From assembly GCF_040361335.1 (NCBI RefSeq), contig NZ_APNM01000001.1, positions 248,001 through 312,000 of the forward strand: a stretch of 64,000 nt of DNA, read 5' to 3'. The stretch is from APNM01 sp040361335. Its GTDB lineage: Bacteria; Pseudomonadota; Gammaproteobacteria; Nevskiales; Salinisphaeraceae. Shown here in pieces: positions 19,115-28,058 of the stretch. How positions within the stretch are numbered: position 1 is the first letter of the stretch; the number at the start of each line of letters is the position of its first letter. The position numbers and the translations under genes were made by a program. The notes under the pieces were generated by a model. It searched no databases and was not told where the DNA came from. It saw only the letters and a program-made list of their open reading frames with translations.

Positions 19115-19978
19115 ATGATCCGCAGCATGACCGGTTTCGCGCGCACCGAGGCCACCGGCGACTGGGGCGAGCTGAGCTGGGAGCTGCGCGCGGTGAACCA
19201 CCGTTATCTGGATGTGCACCTGCGCCTGCCGGACGAGCTGCGTTCCCTGGAGCCGAGCCTGCGCCAGCGTCTGTCGCGCCGGCTGGGGCGGGGCAAGGTG
19301 GAGTGCACGCTGCGGCTGCGGGCGGCGGAATCGGACAAGGCCCTGGCGATCGACGAGGAGCGCCTGGCCGCGGTTGTCGCGGCGTCGCGTCGGGTGGCCG
19401 AGGCGGCACCGGAGGCGGCCGCGCCCGACCCGCTGCGCCTGCTGCAGTGGCCGGGCGTGCTCCAGGAGAATGTTCCCGACCTGGAGGCGGGCGCCGGCGC
19501 CGCCCTGGACGCCTTCGACCGGGCGCTGGCCGAGCTCGCCGCCATGCGCGAGGCCGAGGGTGACCGCATCGAGACCTTCCTGCGGGAGCGGTCCGCCCTG
19601 GTCGCGGACCTCGCCGAAACCGTGCGCGAGCGGCTGCCGGCGGTCCGTGAAGCTTGGCGCGAGAAGCTGATGGCGCGGCTCGCCGAGATCGACGCACCGG
19701 CCGAGGGCGGGCGCCTGGAGCAGGAGGCGGTGATCGTGGCCCAGCGCCTGGACGTGGACGAGGAGCTATCGCGGCTGGACAGCCACGTGCAGGCCCTGGA
19801 GAAGGCGCTGGCCATGGACGAGCCGGTCGGGCGCCGGCTGGATTTCCTGATGCAGGAGTTCAACCGCGAGGCCAACACCCTCACCTCGAAATCGCAGGAT
19901 GCCGAGGTCACCCGTTGCGGCGTGGAGATGAAGGTGTTGATCGAACAGATGCGCGAGCAGGTCCAGAACGTCGAGTAG
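19115..19978 (+). CDS. yicC: YicC family endoribonuclease
   Basis: 287-residue YicC/YloC-family protein; recent work assigns endoribonuclease activity and a role in sRNA turnover to E. coli YicC. The N-terminus IRSMTGFARTE, NHRYLDVHLRLPDEL and the C-terminal DUF1732 part with RRLDFLMQEFNREANTLTSK and EVTRCGVEMKVLIEQMREQVQNVE are diagnostic. The start ATG at 19115 is chosen for the conserved IRSMTGF; the frame extends farther upstream. Directly upstream of gmk with a 3-bp gap. Confidence 0.94.
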   Translation: MIRSMTGFARTEATGDWGELSWELRAVNHRYLDVHLRLPDELRSLEPSLRQRLSRRLGRGKVECTLRLRAAESDKALAIDEERLAAVVAASRRVAEAAPEAAAPDPLRLLQWPGVLQENVPDLEAGAGAALDAFDRALAELAAMREAEGDRIETFLRERSALVADLAETVRERLPAVREAWREKLMARLAEIDAPAEGGRLEQEAVIVAQRLDVDEELSRLDSHVQALEKALAMDEPVGRRLDFLMQEFNREANTLTSKSQDAEVTRCGVEMKVLIEQMREQVQNVE

Positions 19979-19981
19979 CGC

Positions 19982-20584
19982 ATGGGTGGGCAGCGGACAG
20001 AACGAGGCCGGCTATTCGTGGTGTCGGCGCCCTCCGGGGCCGGCAAGACGAGCCTGACCCGGGCCGCCATCGATCGGCTCGCCACGCGCGGACGTTCGGC
20101 GCGGTTCTCGGTGTCCTACACGACCCGCGCCCCGCGCGTGGGGGAGCGTGACGGGATCGATTACCATTTCGTCGACGACGCCGAGTTCCGGCGCCTGATC
20201 GAGGCCGGCGAGTTCCTGGAGCATGCGCGGGTCTTCGACCGGCGCTACGGTACCGGCCGCGGCGAGACCGAACGGCTGCTGGCCGCCGGCCATGACGTGA
20301 TCCTGGATATCGACTGGCAGGGCGCCCAGCAGGTCCGGGAAGCGAGCGATCAGGTGGTGAGCGTGTTCATCATGCCGCCGTCGCTGGCCGAGCTGGAGCG
20401 CCGGCTGCGCGAACGCGCGCTCGACGATGAGGCCGACATCGAGCGCCGCCTGGCGGAGGCCGAGGAGGAGATCGCCCACTCCGGCGAATTCGACCACATC
20501 GTGGTCAACGACCGGTTCGAGGATGCCCTGGCCGAGCTGGAGTCGATCTTGGCCGGTGAGGGTGGTATGGCGCCGGCCGATTGA
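19982..20584 (+). CDS. gmk: guanylate kinase
   Basis: Phosphorylates GMP to GDP. P-loop SAPSGAGKTSL near residues 16-26, SVSYTTRAPRVGERDGIDY (GMP-binding) and ILDIDWQGAQQV are diagnostic; 200 residues is normal. Forms the conserved run yicC-gmk-rpoZ-spoT; a MITE-like element now separates it from rpoZ. Confidence 0.97.
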   Translation: MGGQRTERGRLFVVSAPSGAGKTSLTRAAIDRLATRGRSARFSVSYTTRAPRVGERDGIDYHFVDDAEFRRLIEAGEFLEHARVFDRRYGTGRGETERLLAAGHDVILDIDWQGAQQVREASDQVVSVFIMPPSLAELERRLRERALDDEADIERRLAEAEEEIAHSGEFDHIVVNDRFEDALAELESILAGEGGMAPAD

Positions 20585-20591
20585 CTACAAT

Positions 20592-20731
20592 GAGACCTCC
20601 GCATAACTACTGCGCTCGGCATCTTGGCCGCCGGCGGTGCTCGGAATGCTCATGTACTAGCACGTACACTGCGCTTCCTGCGCTCCGAGGCGACCAACCT
20701 GCCTTCGCTCGCTACGTTATGCAGAGGTCTC
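20592..20731. mobile_element. MITE-like 140-bp element
   Basis: Terminal inverted repeats GAGACCTCCGCATAAC (20592-20607) and the complement of GAGACCTCTGCATAAC (ending 20731), one mismatch in 16. A second nested inverted pair (CTCGGA...TCCGAG) lies inside. No coding capacity. The ends resemble IS5-family ends (GAGACCTTTGC) from memory. A target duplication is not clear: TACAAT flanks the left side and TACATG the right. Confidence 0.75.
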
Positions 20732-20759
20732 TACATGCCGATACAGAGTAACCGCTGAA

Positions 20760-21071
20760 ATGGCCCGAGTAACCGTTGAGGACTGCCTGGAGAATCTGGG
20801 CAACCAGTTCGAGTTGACCATGGTCGCCGCCAAGCGCGCGCGCCAACTCGCGCGCGGCGCGAACGCCGCGCTGCCGTGGGAGGACGACAAGAGCACGGTC
20901 ATGGCCCTGCGGGAGATCGCCGACGGCTACGTGGGCGCCGATATCCTGGACGAGGCCGACCTGCCGCCGATCCCCACCGGTCAGGAGACCCCGCAGCCGC
21001 CGGCCGAGGAGCTGGCCGAGGAAGGTGGCGAGGCGTCCGCGGAGGAGAAGTCGGCGCCCAAGGCCGAGTGA
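20760..21071 (+). CDS. rpoZ: DNA-directed RNA polymerase omega subunit
   Basis: Assembly and stability factor of RNA polymerase; also part of one ppGpp site. ARVTVEDCLENLGNQFELT, KRARQLARGANAAL and KSTVMALREIADGYV are the conserved omega stretches. The 103-residue protein ends in a Glu/Ala/Pro-rich tail (about 70-103) longer than the E. coli tail, likely disordered. The usual partner spoT follows, but a strong hairpin terminator lies between. Confidence 0.96.
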   Translation: MARVTVEDCLENLGNQFELTMVAAKRARQLARGANAALPWEDDKSTVMALREIADGYVGADILDEADLPPIPTGQETPQPPAEELAEEGGEASAEEKSAPKAE

Positions 21072-21109
21072 GCACGCGCTGAAGCGCGGGTCCCCTGTAT
21101 CGGGTTGCA

Positions 21110-21160
21110 TGCTTCGCGCAAGCGGGCGTCCCGGCCTGAGCGGGAATCGGCGCCTGCCGG
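21110..21160. repeat. degenerate dRS3-like repeat
   Basis: On the minus strand the sequence ATTCCCGCTCAGGCCGGGA, followed by ACGCCCGCTTGCGCGAAG, resembles the widespread ATTCCCGCGNAAGCGGGAAT intergenic repeat that reads IPAQAG in one frame. It is a partial, decayed copy between rpoZ and its terminator. Confidence 0.4.
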
Positions 21161-21173
21161 ACGTGGTCTGTAG

Positions 21174-21201
21174 AAAACGCCGCGCGATGCGCGGCGTTTT
21201 T
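21174..21201 (+). terminator. intrinsic terminator after rpoZ
   Basis: Perfect 9-bp stem ACGCCGCGC / GCGCGGCGT with loop GAT, followed by TTTTT and preceded by AAAA, so it could also work in reverse. It would separate rpoZ from spoT transcription, at least partly. Confidence 0.85.
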
Positions 21202-21253
21202 CGTTGGAGCGGCATGCGCGGGCCGATGCTCGTCGCAGGTGCGTGTGACAGCC

Positions 21254-21283
21254 GCACGAAACATGAGACACGAAACACCCGAA
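21254..21283. repeat. short degenerate tandem repeat GCACGAAACAT/ACACGAAACAC
   Basis: Two imperfect copies of CACGAAACAY separated by GAGA lie upstream of spoT. The style matches the arms of the inverted-repeat families elsewhere in the window, but there is only one arm and one locus, so it may be a decayed fifth family or chance. Confidence 0.35.
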
Positions 21284-21325
21284 CGCCATAGTGACGCCGG
21301 CGCCCTGCGGCAGTAACCTGATCGG

Positions 21326-23491
21326 ATGGTCCTGTCGTCCGGCATAAACCGTCTCAACACGGCGTTGCGCACGTCGCGGGTGTCGCGCGCCTACGGTATC
21401 GAGACGCTGGTCAAGCACCTGGAGAGTTACCTGCCGGACGACCGGATCGCGGCCGTGCGTCGGGCCTACGATTACGGTGAGCGCCTGCACCGCGGCCAGT
21501 TCCGCAAGACCGGCGAGCCCTATATCTATCACCCGCTGGCGGTGGCCCGGATCCTGGCCGAGATGCGGCTGGACGCCACCACCCTGATCGCCGCCATCCT
21601 GCACGACGTCATCGAGGACACGGATACCGCGCGCGACGAGATCGCCGCGGAGTTCGGCAACGAGGTGGCGGACCTGGTGGACGGTGTGTCCAAGCTGGAC
21701 AAGGCCCAGTTCCGGTCGCGCGCCGAGGCGCAGGCGGAGAATTTCCGCAAGCTGATGCTGGCCATGACCCGCGATATCCGGGTGATCCTGGTCAAGCTCG
21801 CGGACCGGCTGCACAACATGCGCACGCTGGATGCCATGAAGCCGGTGCAGCGTCGTCGGGTGGCCCGCGAGACCCTGGATATCTATGCCCCCATCGCGCG
21901 GCGGCTGGGTATCAACCGCCTGCGCAGCGAGCTCGAGGAGTTGGGTTTCCAGCACCTGTACCCGAAGCGATATGACGTGCTCAAGCGTGCCTCGCGCAGC
22001 GTCACCGGCGACCGCAAGTCGCTGGTGCGCGAGATCGAGGAGACCCTGGCCAAGGCCCTGGCCGCCGAGGGCATCGGCGCGGTCGTGGTCGGCCGGCGCA
22101 AGAATCTCTACAGCATCTACCGCAAGATGCGCAGCAAGCACCGGCGGTTCCTGGACGTGTTCGACCTGTACGGCTTCCGGGTGATCGTCGACGAGGTCGA
22201 CCAGTGCTACCGCGCCCTGGGGATCGTGCACCACTGCTACCGGCCGATCACCGAGCATTTCAACGATTTCATCGCGAATCCCAAGCTCAATGGCTACCAG
22301 TCCCTGCACACCACGCTGATGGCCCGCGGCGGGGTCAAGTTCGAGGTCCAGATCCGCACCCGCGATATGCACCAGATCGCGGAGAGCGGCATCGCCGCCC
22401 ATTGGCAGTACAAGCTCGGCGACGACCGGGACGGCGTGGGCATGAACCCCTCCGAGGCCAGCGAGTGGCTGGGCCGGCTGATGGAGTACGGCGGCGACAC
22501 CGATTCGCAGCGGTTCCTGGATCACGTGCGGCTGGACCTGTTCCCGGACGAGGTCTACGTGTTCACCCCCAAGGGCGAGATCATCCGGTTGCCCAAGGGG
22601 GCGACCTGCGTGGACTTCGCCTACGCGGTGCACACGGAGTTGGGCAACCACTGTGTCGCGGCCCGCGTGGACGGGCATCTGGCGCCGCTCAACAGTCAGC
22701 TGATCTCGGGCGAGATGGTGGAAGTGATCACCGCCAAACACGCCCGGCCCAACGCCGCCTGGCTGCATTTCCTGCGTACCGCCAAGGCGCGTGCCGGGGT
22801 TCGCAATTACCTGAAGAATCAACGCGAGGACAAGGCCGAGCGCCTGGGCGAGCGTCTGCTGGACAAGGCCCTGCGCGATATCGGCCTGTCCCTGCGCAAG
22901 CTCAGCCGCAGCGACATCGATCACGCCCTGGCCGAGATGGAGGAGCGGGACCTGCGCACCCTGTTCTGCAACATCGGCCTGGGCAAACGGCTGGCGCCGC
23001 TGGTGGCGCGCCATTTCCTGGCGCCGTCGGCCGCCCCCGAGCAACGCCGCAAGGGCGAGCCGCTGGCGGTGGAAGGCACCGAGGGGCTGGTGGTGGAATT
23101 CGCCAAGTGCTGCCATCCGTTGCCGGGCGACGCCATCCACGGCCTGGTCAGCGTCGGGCGCGGCCTGGTGGTGCATCGCTTCGGCTGCAAGTACAGCGCC
23201 AAGAAGGGGCAGCCCTCGGACCGGGTCGAGCTGACCTGGTCGGAGGGTGTCACCGGCGAATTCCCGGTGGAATTGCGGGTGCACGCACGCAACGAGCGCG
23301 GCGTGCTGGCGCGGCTGACCAGCAAGATCACCGAGGCCGACTGCAATATCGAGAACGTGTCGTTCTCGGAGCGCGGCGGCTCGATCACGACCATGCGGTT
23401 CCTGATTACGGTCACCGACCGCCGGCACCTCGCCCGCGTGATCCGGCGGCTCCGACGGCTGACCGCGGTGGAGCGCGTGACCCGTTCGTGA
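21326..23491 (+). CDS. spoT: bifunctional (p)ppGpp synthetase/hydrolase SpoT
   Basis: Controls stringent-response alarmone levels. Domains in order: HD hydrolase (about 40-200, with HDVIEDT and LVDGVSKLDK), synthetase (about 240-360, YRKMRSKHRRFLDVFDLYGF and VQIRTRDMHQIAESG), TGS (about 395-460, DEVYVFTPKGEIIRLP), helical/zinc-finger region (FAKCCHPLPGD) and a C-terminal ACT domain (about 640-715, VHARNERGVLARLTSKITEADCNIEN). The intact hydrolase motif argues for SpoT rather than RelA. 721 residues. The Shine-Dalgarno before the ATG at 21326 is weak. Confidence 0.96.
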   Translation: MVLSSGINRLNTALRTSRVSRAYGIETLVKHLESYLPDDRIAAVRRAYDYGERLHRGQFRKTGEPYIYHPLAVARILAEMRLDATTLIAAILHDVIEDTDTARDEIAAEFGNEVADLVDGVSKLDKAQFRSRAEAQAENFRKLMLAMTRDIRVILVKLADRLHNMRTLDAMKPVQRRRVARETLDIYAPIARRLGINRLRSELEELGFQHLYPKRYDVLKRASRSVTGDRKSLVREIEETLAKALAAEGIGAVVVGRRKNLYSIYRKMRSKHRRFLDVFDLYGFRVIVDEVDQCYRALGIVHHCYRPITEHFNDFIANPKLNGYQSLHTTLMARGGVKFEVQIRTRDMHQIAESGIAAHWQYKLGDDRDGVGMNPSEASEWLGRLMEYGGDTDSQRFLDHVRLDLFPDEVYVFTPKGEIIRLPKGATCVDFAYAVHTELGNHCVAARVDGHLAPLNSQLISGEMVEVITAKHARPNAAWLHFLRTAKARAGVRNYLKNQREDKAERLGERLLDKALRDIGLSLRKLSRSDIDHALAEMEERDLRTLFCNIGLGKRLAPLVARHFLAPSAAPEQRRKGEPLAVEGTEGLVVEFAKCCHPLPGDAIHGLVSVGRGLVVHRFGCKYSAKKGQPSDRVELTWSEGVTGEFPVELRVHARNERGVLARLTSKITEADCNIENVSFSERGGSITTMRFLITVTDRRHLARVIRRLRRLTAVERVTRS

Positions 23492-23541
23492 CCCGCGCCG
23501 GCCGGTGCGGGCGAGGACCAACCAGAGCGAGAAGAGCATCC

Positions 23542-23925
23542 ATGACGCGAGAGATCCTGTACACCGAGTCCGCCCCGGCCGCGATCGGCCCCTATTCCCA
23601 GGGCGTGAAGGTCGGCGACACCCTGTACCTGTCCGGCCAGATTCCGCTCGATCCGGCGACCCAGGACCTGGTCGCGGGCGACATCGCCGACCAGGTGCGG
23701 CGGGTGTTCGACAACCTCGCGGCGGTGGCGGAAGCCGGCGGCGCGCGCCTGACGGACGCGGTCAAGGTCCACTTCTATCTCACCGACATCGGCGATTTCG
23801 CGGCGGTCAACGAGGTGATGGCCGAGTACTTCAGCGAGCCGTACCCGGCCCGCGCCGCGGTCGGCGTGGCGGCCCTGCCCAAGGGAGCCCAGGTGGAGGC
23901 CGACGCGATCCTGGTGATCGATTGA
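23542..23925 (+). CDS. ridA: RidA family enamine/imine deaminase
   Basis: Hydrolyses reactive 2-aminoacrylate and related imines; 127 residues, cytoplasmic trimer in the family. Diagnostic stretches are APAAIGPYSQGVKVGDTLYLSGQIP, VAEAGGARLTDAVKVHFYL and the C-terminal PARAAVGVAALPKGAQVEADAI (catalytic Arg and Glu). GAGAAGAG precedes the ATG at 23542. The order spoT-ridA-recG is common in gammaproteobacteria. Confidence 0.96.
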   Translation: MTREILYTESAPAAIGPYSQGVKVGDTLYLSGQIPLDPATQDLVAGDIADQVRRVFDNLAAVAEAGGARLTDAVKVHFYLTDIGDFAAVNEVMAEYFSEPYPARAAVGVAALPKGAQVEADAILVID

Positions 23926-23932
23926 GTAACTC

Positions 23933-24086
23933 AACCACAGAGACACAGAGAACACAGAGCCTGAATGCGATCAAGTGAGTAAGCACGGAAGCATCGGGTG
24001 TCTTGACGTTCAGCACAGACAGCGCATCTTGGCCGTAATGCATTCATGCCGGCTGTATCTCTGTGTTCTCTGTGCCTCTGTGGTTA
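23933..24086. repeat. family A intergenic inverted repeat (A4)
   Basis: Left arm 23933-23959 (AACCACAGAGACACAGAG...) and right arm 24059-24086 (...TCTGTGCCTCTGTGGTTA) around a loop of about 99 nt. It begins 7 bp after the ridA stop and ends 19 bp before the recG ATG, filling the whole spacer. Confidence 0.92.
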
Positions 24087-24105
24087 GTATCAGGCCACTA
24101 AGAGG

Positions 24106-26175
24106 ATGAACGCCGACGATCCAGTCGTTTCGCTGGAGGGCATCGGCCCGGCGCTGGCGGACAAGCTCGCCGGCCTCGGCGTCGAGCGCGTGGCGGATCT
24201 GCTCTGGCACCGGCCGCTGCGCTACGAGGATCGTACGCGGGTCGCCTCGCTGGCCTCGCTGCGGCCGGGGCTACACGCCCTGATCGTGGCCCGTATCGAG
24301 CACGCCGAGATCCGTCACGGCCGCCGCCGCAGCCTGCTGGTCTCGCTGACCGACGGCAGCGGGCGTTTGCGTCTGCGTTTCTTCCATTTCGGGGATCGCC
24401 AGGTGCGGGCGTTGCAGGCGGGCGGTTGGGTGCGCGCCTTCGGCGAGGCCCGGGCCGGGCCGCAGGGCCTGGAGATGGTCCACCCCGAGTACCGCGTGGT
24501 CGCGGACCGCGGCGCCGGCGAGCGGGTCGCGCCCACGCTCACGCCGGTCTACCCCGCCACCCAGGGTCTGACGCAGGCGCGGTTGCGCCATCTCGTGGGG
24601 CAGGTCCTGGCGATGCTGGAGCGGCCCGGCTTCCTGCCCGATCCGCTGCCGGCGGAGATCCGCGACGACCGCGGCCTGCCGGACCTGCACGAGGCCCTGC
24701 GCACGATTCACGCGCCGCCGCCGGAGGCCGATCCCGCGGCCCTGGCCGCGGGCACCCATCCCGCCGTCCGGCGCCTGGCATTCGAGGAATTGGTGGCCCA
24801 CCAGGCCAGTCTGCGCGCGCGCCGCCGCGCCCTGCAGGCGCTGCAAGCCCCGCCCCTGCGGCCGGACGGCGGTCTGCTGCGCCGCTTCCACGCCGGTCTC
24901 GGATTCGAACCCACGGCTGCCCAGCGGCGGGTGATCGGCGAGATCCTGGCGGACCTGGCGCACGGCCGGCCAATGCTGCGGCTGGTTCAGGGCGACGTCG
25001 GCTCGGGCAAGACCGTGGTCGCCGCGGCCGCGGCGGTGACCGCCGCCGAGGCCGGCTGGCAGACGGCGTTCATGGCACCGACCGAGCTGCTGGCGGAACA
25101 GCATTACGCCAGTCTCTCGGCCTGGCTGGCGCCGCTGGGCGTGCCGGTATGGCTGGTCACGGGGCGCCGGGGCGACGCCGAGGCCGCCGCCGCCATGGCC
25201 GGCGGCGAGCCAGGCGTGGCCGTGGGCACCCATGCGCTGTTCCAGGAGGGCGCCGGCTTCGGCCGGCTCGGCCTGACGGTGATCGACGAGCAGCACCGTT
25301 TCGGGGTGCACCAGCGGTTGGCCCTGCGCGACAAGGGCACCGGCGACGCGGGCATGCCCCACCAGTTGATCATGACCGCCACGCCGATTCCCCGGACCCT
25401 GGCGATGAGCGCCTATGCCGATCTGGATACCTCGGTGATCGACGAGCTGCCGCCGGGACGCACCCCCGTGACCACCGTGGCGGTGCCGGACTCGCGTCGC
25501 GGCGAGGTGGTGGATCGGATCGCCGCGGCCTGCGCCGCCGGCCGCCAGGCCTACTGGGTCTGCACCCTGATCGAGGAATCCGAGTCCCTGGCGGCGCGGG
25601 CCGCCGAGGCCACGGCCGAGGAGCTGGCCCAGGCGCTGCCGGCGGCCCAGGTCGGCCTGGCCCACGGCCGCATGAAGGCGGACGCCAAGGAGCGGGCCAT
25701 GCGCGCGTTCAAGGAAGGGCGGATCGACCTGCTGGTGGCGACCACGGTGATCGAGGTCGGCGTGGACGTACCCAACGCCTCGCTGATGGTGATCGAGAAC
25801 GCCGAACGCCTGGGACTGGCGCAACTGCACCAACTGCGCGGTCGCGTGGGGCGCGGCGACGTCGAGAGCCACTGCGTGCTGCTGTACCAGCCGCCCCTGG
25901 GCGAGATCGCCCGCCGGCGGTTGGCGGTGCTGCGCGAGACCGCCGACGGCTTCGAGATCGCACGCGAGGACCTGAAGCTGCGCGGGCCCGGCGAGGTGCT
26001 GGGCCGTCGGCAGTCGGGCGCCGTGGCGTTCCGGGTGGCGGACCTGTTGCGCGACGCGGACCTGGCGCCGGCCGCACAGGCCGCCGCCGACCGCCTGCTG
26101 ACCGCGCATCCCGAGGTCGTCGACACGCTAGCCGCACGCTGGCTGGGCGCGGACCGGCGGTACGCGGATGCGTAG
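24106..26175 (+). CDS. recG: ATP-dependent DNA helicase RecG
   Basis: Branch-migration helicase that remodels stalled forks and R-loops. N-terminal wedge/OB domain (about 1-260), helicase core with Walker A GDVGSGKTVV (near residue 295), DEQHRFGVHQR (DEQH box), TATPIPRTLAM, and VGVDVPNASLMVIENAERLGLAQLHQLRGRVGRG in motifs V-VI, then the TRG-type C-terminus (REDLKLRGPGEVLGRRQSG). 689 residues, normal. The start ATG at 24106 lies directly against AAGAGG, so the ribosome site is poorly spaced. Confidence 0.96.
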   Translation: MNADDPVVSLEGIGPALADKLAGLGVERVADLLWHRPLRYEDRTRVASLASLRPGLHALIVARIEHAEIRHGRRRSLLVSLTDGSGRLRLRFFHFGDRQVRALQAGGWVRAFGEARAGPQGLEMVHPEYRVVADRGAGERVAPTLTPVYPATQGLTQARLRHLVGQVLAMLERPGFLPDPLPAEIRDDRGLPDLHEALRTIHAPPPEADPAALAAGTHPAVRRLAFEELVAHQASLRARRRALQALQAPPLRPDGGLLRRFHAGLGFEPTAAQRRVIGEILADLAHGRPMLRLVQGDVGSGKTVVAAAAAVTAAEAGWQTAFMAPTELLAEQHYASLSAWLAPLGVPVWLVTGRRGDAEAAAAMAGGEPGVAVGTHALFQEGAGFGRLGLTVIDEQHRFGVHQRLALRDKGTGDAGMPHQLIMTATPIPRTLAMSAYADLDTSVIDELPPGRTPVTTVAVPDSRRGEVVDRIAAACAAGRQAYWVCTLIEESESLAARAAEATAEELAQALPAAQVGLAHGRMKADAKERAMRAFKEGRIDLLVATTVIEVGVDVPNASLMVIENAERLGLAQLHQLRGRVGRGDVESHCVLLYQPPLGEIARRRLAVLRETADGFEIAREDLKLRGPGEVLGRRQSGAVAFRVADLLRDADLAPAAQAAADRLLTAHPEVVDTLAARWLGADRRYADA

Positions 26176-26906
26176 TGCCCCGGCATCGGATCGTCGAGTG
26201 AGAAACGAACCTTGGCGGGTGTTTCAGGAAGAAATAATCCGCAGATCACGCCGATGTACGCAGATTAAATAAAAAGCAATCCCAGCCAATCTGCGTCAAT
26301 CGGCGTCCATCTGCGGATAAAAACAAGAGTTCTGAACCAGCACGGCGCCAGCCGCGAAGCGCCCCGATGCCCGATACGCCGAGCCAAGGACGAGTCTTGG
26401 CGGGCGGTTCCTGGAAGAAATCATCCGCAGATCACGCCGATGTACGCGGATTGAAGAGTAGCGCCACGCAATCTGCGTCAATCAGCGTTTATCTGCGGAT
26501 AAAACAATCGCCCCAACCCGGCACGGCGTCAACCGCGAAGCGCCCCGGCGCCCGGCGCGCCGAACGCGAAACTCGAAACCGCGCGGCGCAAGGCCGTGCC
26601 GAACAATCCGCAGATTAACGCTGATGAACGCAGATTAAAGCTTGGACTGATTAATCTGCGTCAATCTGTGTAATCCGTGGATCAAACAGGGTTCCTGAGC
26701 CAGCACGGCGCTGACCGCGAAGCGCCCCGGTGAACGAAGCGCCGGGTTGAAATGATCTTGGCGGGCATCTGCGGGAAGTCAAATGATCCGCAGATTACGC
26801 CGATGACGCAGATTGAAAAGAACATCTCGGAAATCTGTGGCAATCCGTGCAATCCGTGGATCAAACAGGGCTTGGGAGCGGCACCCGGCCATCCGCGAAG
26901 CGCCCC
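26176..26906. repeat. tandem array of four composite family B units (B2-B5)
   Basis: No gene is visible in these 731 bp. Four hairpin units (about 26236-26322, 26422-26505, 26604-26684, 26786-26863) each pair ATCCGCAGATYACGCCGATG... with ...CAATCTGCGTCAATC...ATCTGCGGATAA or a variant. The roughly 100-bp spacers are also related: each carries GCACGGCG...CCGCGAAGCGCCCCGG and most carry CTTGGCGGG(C)...GGAAGAAAT. The period is about 180-188 bp. A partial spacer precedes unit 1 after recG, and the corA stop codon joins the last spacer. Confidence 0.88.
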
Positions 26907-27992
26907 CTAGAGCCACCGCCGGAACCGGAAGTACAGGTACATCGCCACGCCCATGACCACCATCGACAGCAGGGCCAGCGGATAGCCGTACCGGTGCGAC
27001 AGTTCGGGCATGTTCCAGGGGCTGGCCGCGGGGTCGAAGTTCATGCCGTAGATGCCGGCGATGAAGGTCAGGGGCATGAATATGGTGGCGATCAGGGTCA
27101 GCATCTTCATGACATCGTTCAGCCGGGCCGAGGACAGCGACAGGTGGGCGTCCAGCAGGCTGCCGGTGGTATCGAGATAGCTCTCCAGGAGATCGCCCAC
27201 GCGTTGGGCGTGGTCCTCGGCGTCGCGGAAGTAGGGGACGTTCTCCTCGGACAGCAGGGGGTGCTCGGCGCGCAGCCAGTCCGTGACCATCGTGATCAGC
27301 CGCCACTGCATCTTGCGCATGCCGATCAGGTCGCGGCGCACGGCGTGGATGGCCGGGACCGGGTCGGCGTGCCTGTCGGCGAAGATGTCCTCCTCGATCG
27401 CCTCAAGATCATCGGCGTAGGACTCCAGGACCGGGAAGCCGTGATCCACGACCACGTCGGCCAGACAATAGCCGAGGTAGTCGGGGTCGGCGCGCGCGAT
27501 CCGGCCCTTGCCCTCCATGATCCGCTGGCGCACCGGGGCGAAGATGTCCTCGGTGCCGGCGTGGAAGCTCAGCAGATAGCCGTCGCCCACGAACAGACTG
27601 ATCTGCTCGAAGCGCAGGCCGTCGTCGTCGCGCACGGGCCGGGTGAGGATCGCGAACACCTGATCGTCGAAGGGTTCCAGCTTCGGTCGCTGGCCCAGGT
27701 GGAGCACGTCCTCGACCGCCAGCGGGTGCAGGTCGAAGGTCTCGCGAACCCGGGCCAGGAGTTCCGGGCCGGGTTCGCCCTGGAAATGCAGCCAGCAGAG
27801 GCCGCCGGTCCGGCGGGGCGCCGTCAGGGCGTCGCCGGGATCGTCGTGGCGGGTTTGCACCGGGGCGGTGCCGTCGCCGTAGTCCACGCGGTGCACGCTC
27901 AGGGGCAGTTCGCGCGGCGGCGGGGTGTCGGCACTCAGGTCGCCCGGGCGCGCGCCCGGGCGGGGGATGTGGGCGAGGAAATGGCGCAGCAT
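26907..27992 (-). CDS. corA: CorA-type magnesium/cobalt transporter
   Basis: Pentameric inner-membrane Mg2+ channel. Large cytoplasmic N-terminal domain (about 1-295), a long stalk helix, then two C-terminal membrane helices; the first ends in the signature YGMNF (GIYGMNFDPAASPWNMPE), the second spans ALLSMVVMGVAMYLYFRF. 361 residues is typical of the bacterial CorA family. The annotation as Mg2+ rather than Zn2+ or Co2+ transporter is by family. Confidence 0.93.
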   Translation of the reverse strand: MLRHFLAHIPRPGARPGDLSADTPPPRELPLSVHRVDYGDGTAPVQTRHDDPGDALTAPRRTGGLCWLHFQGEPGPELLARVRETFDLHPLAVEDVLHLGQRPKLEPFDDQVFAILTRPVRDDDGLRFEQISLFVGDGYLLSFHAGTEDIFAPVRQRIMEGKGRIARADPDYLGYCLADVVVDHGFPVLESYADDLEAIEEDIFADRHADPVPAIHAVRRDLIGMRKMQWRLITMVTDWLRAEHPLLSEENVPYFRDAEDHAQRVGDLLESYLDTTGSLLDAHLSLSSARLNDVMKMLTLIATIFMPLTFIAGIYGMNFDPAASPWNMPELSHRYGYPLALLSMVVMGVAMYLYFRFRRWL

Positions 27993-28004
27993 GACGGCCC
28001 CTGT

Positions 28005-28043
28005 CGGGAAGTTTCCAGTCGGCAGTTTCCAGTTTCCGGCGGG
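28005..28043. repeat. family D repeat, single arm (D2)
   Basis: AAGTTTCCAGTCGGCAGTTTCCAG followed by TTTCCGG: degenerate 7-bp tandem copies of GTTTCCA/GTTTCCG between comF and corA. The same motif forms both arms of the element between cysJ and cysI. Confidence 0.7.
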
Positions 28044-28058
28044 GGATCGCCAGTGGTG

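Noticed and set aside
26367..26618. Small plus-strand open frame in the family B array
   Set aside because: It is a translation of repeat units without a ribosome site or similarity.
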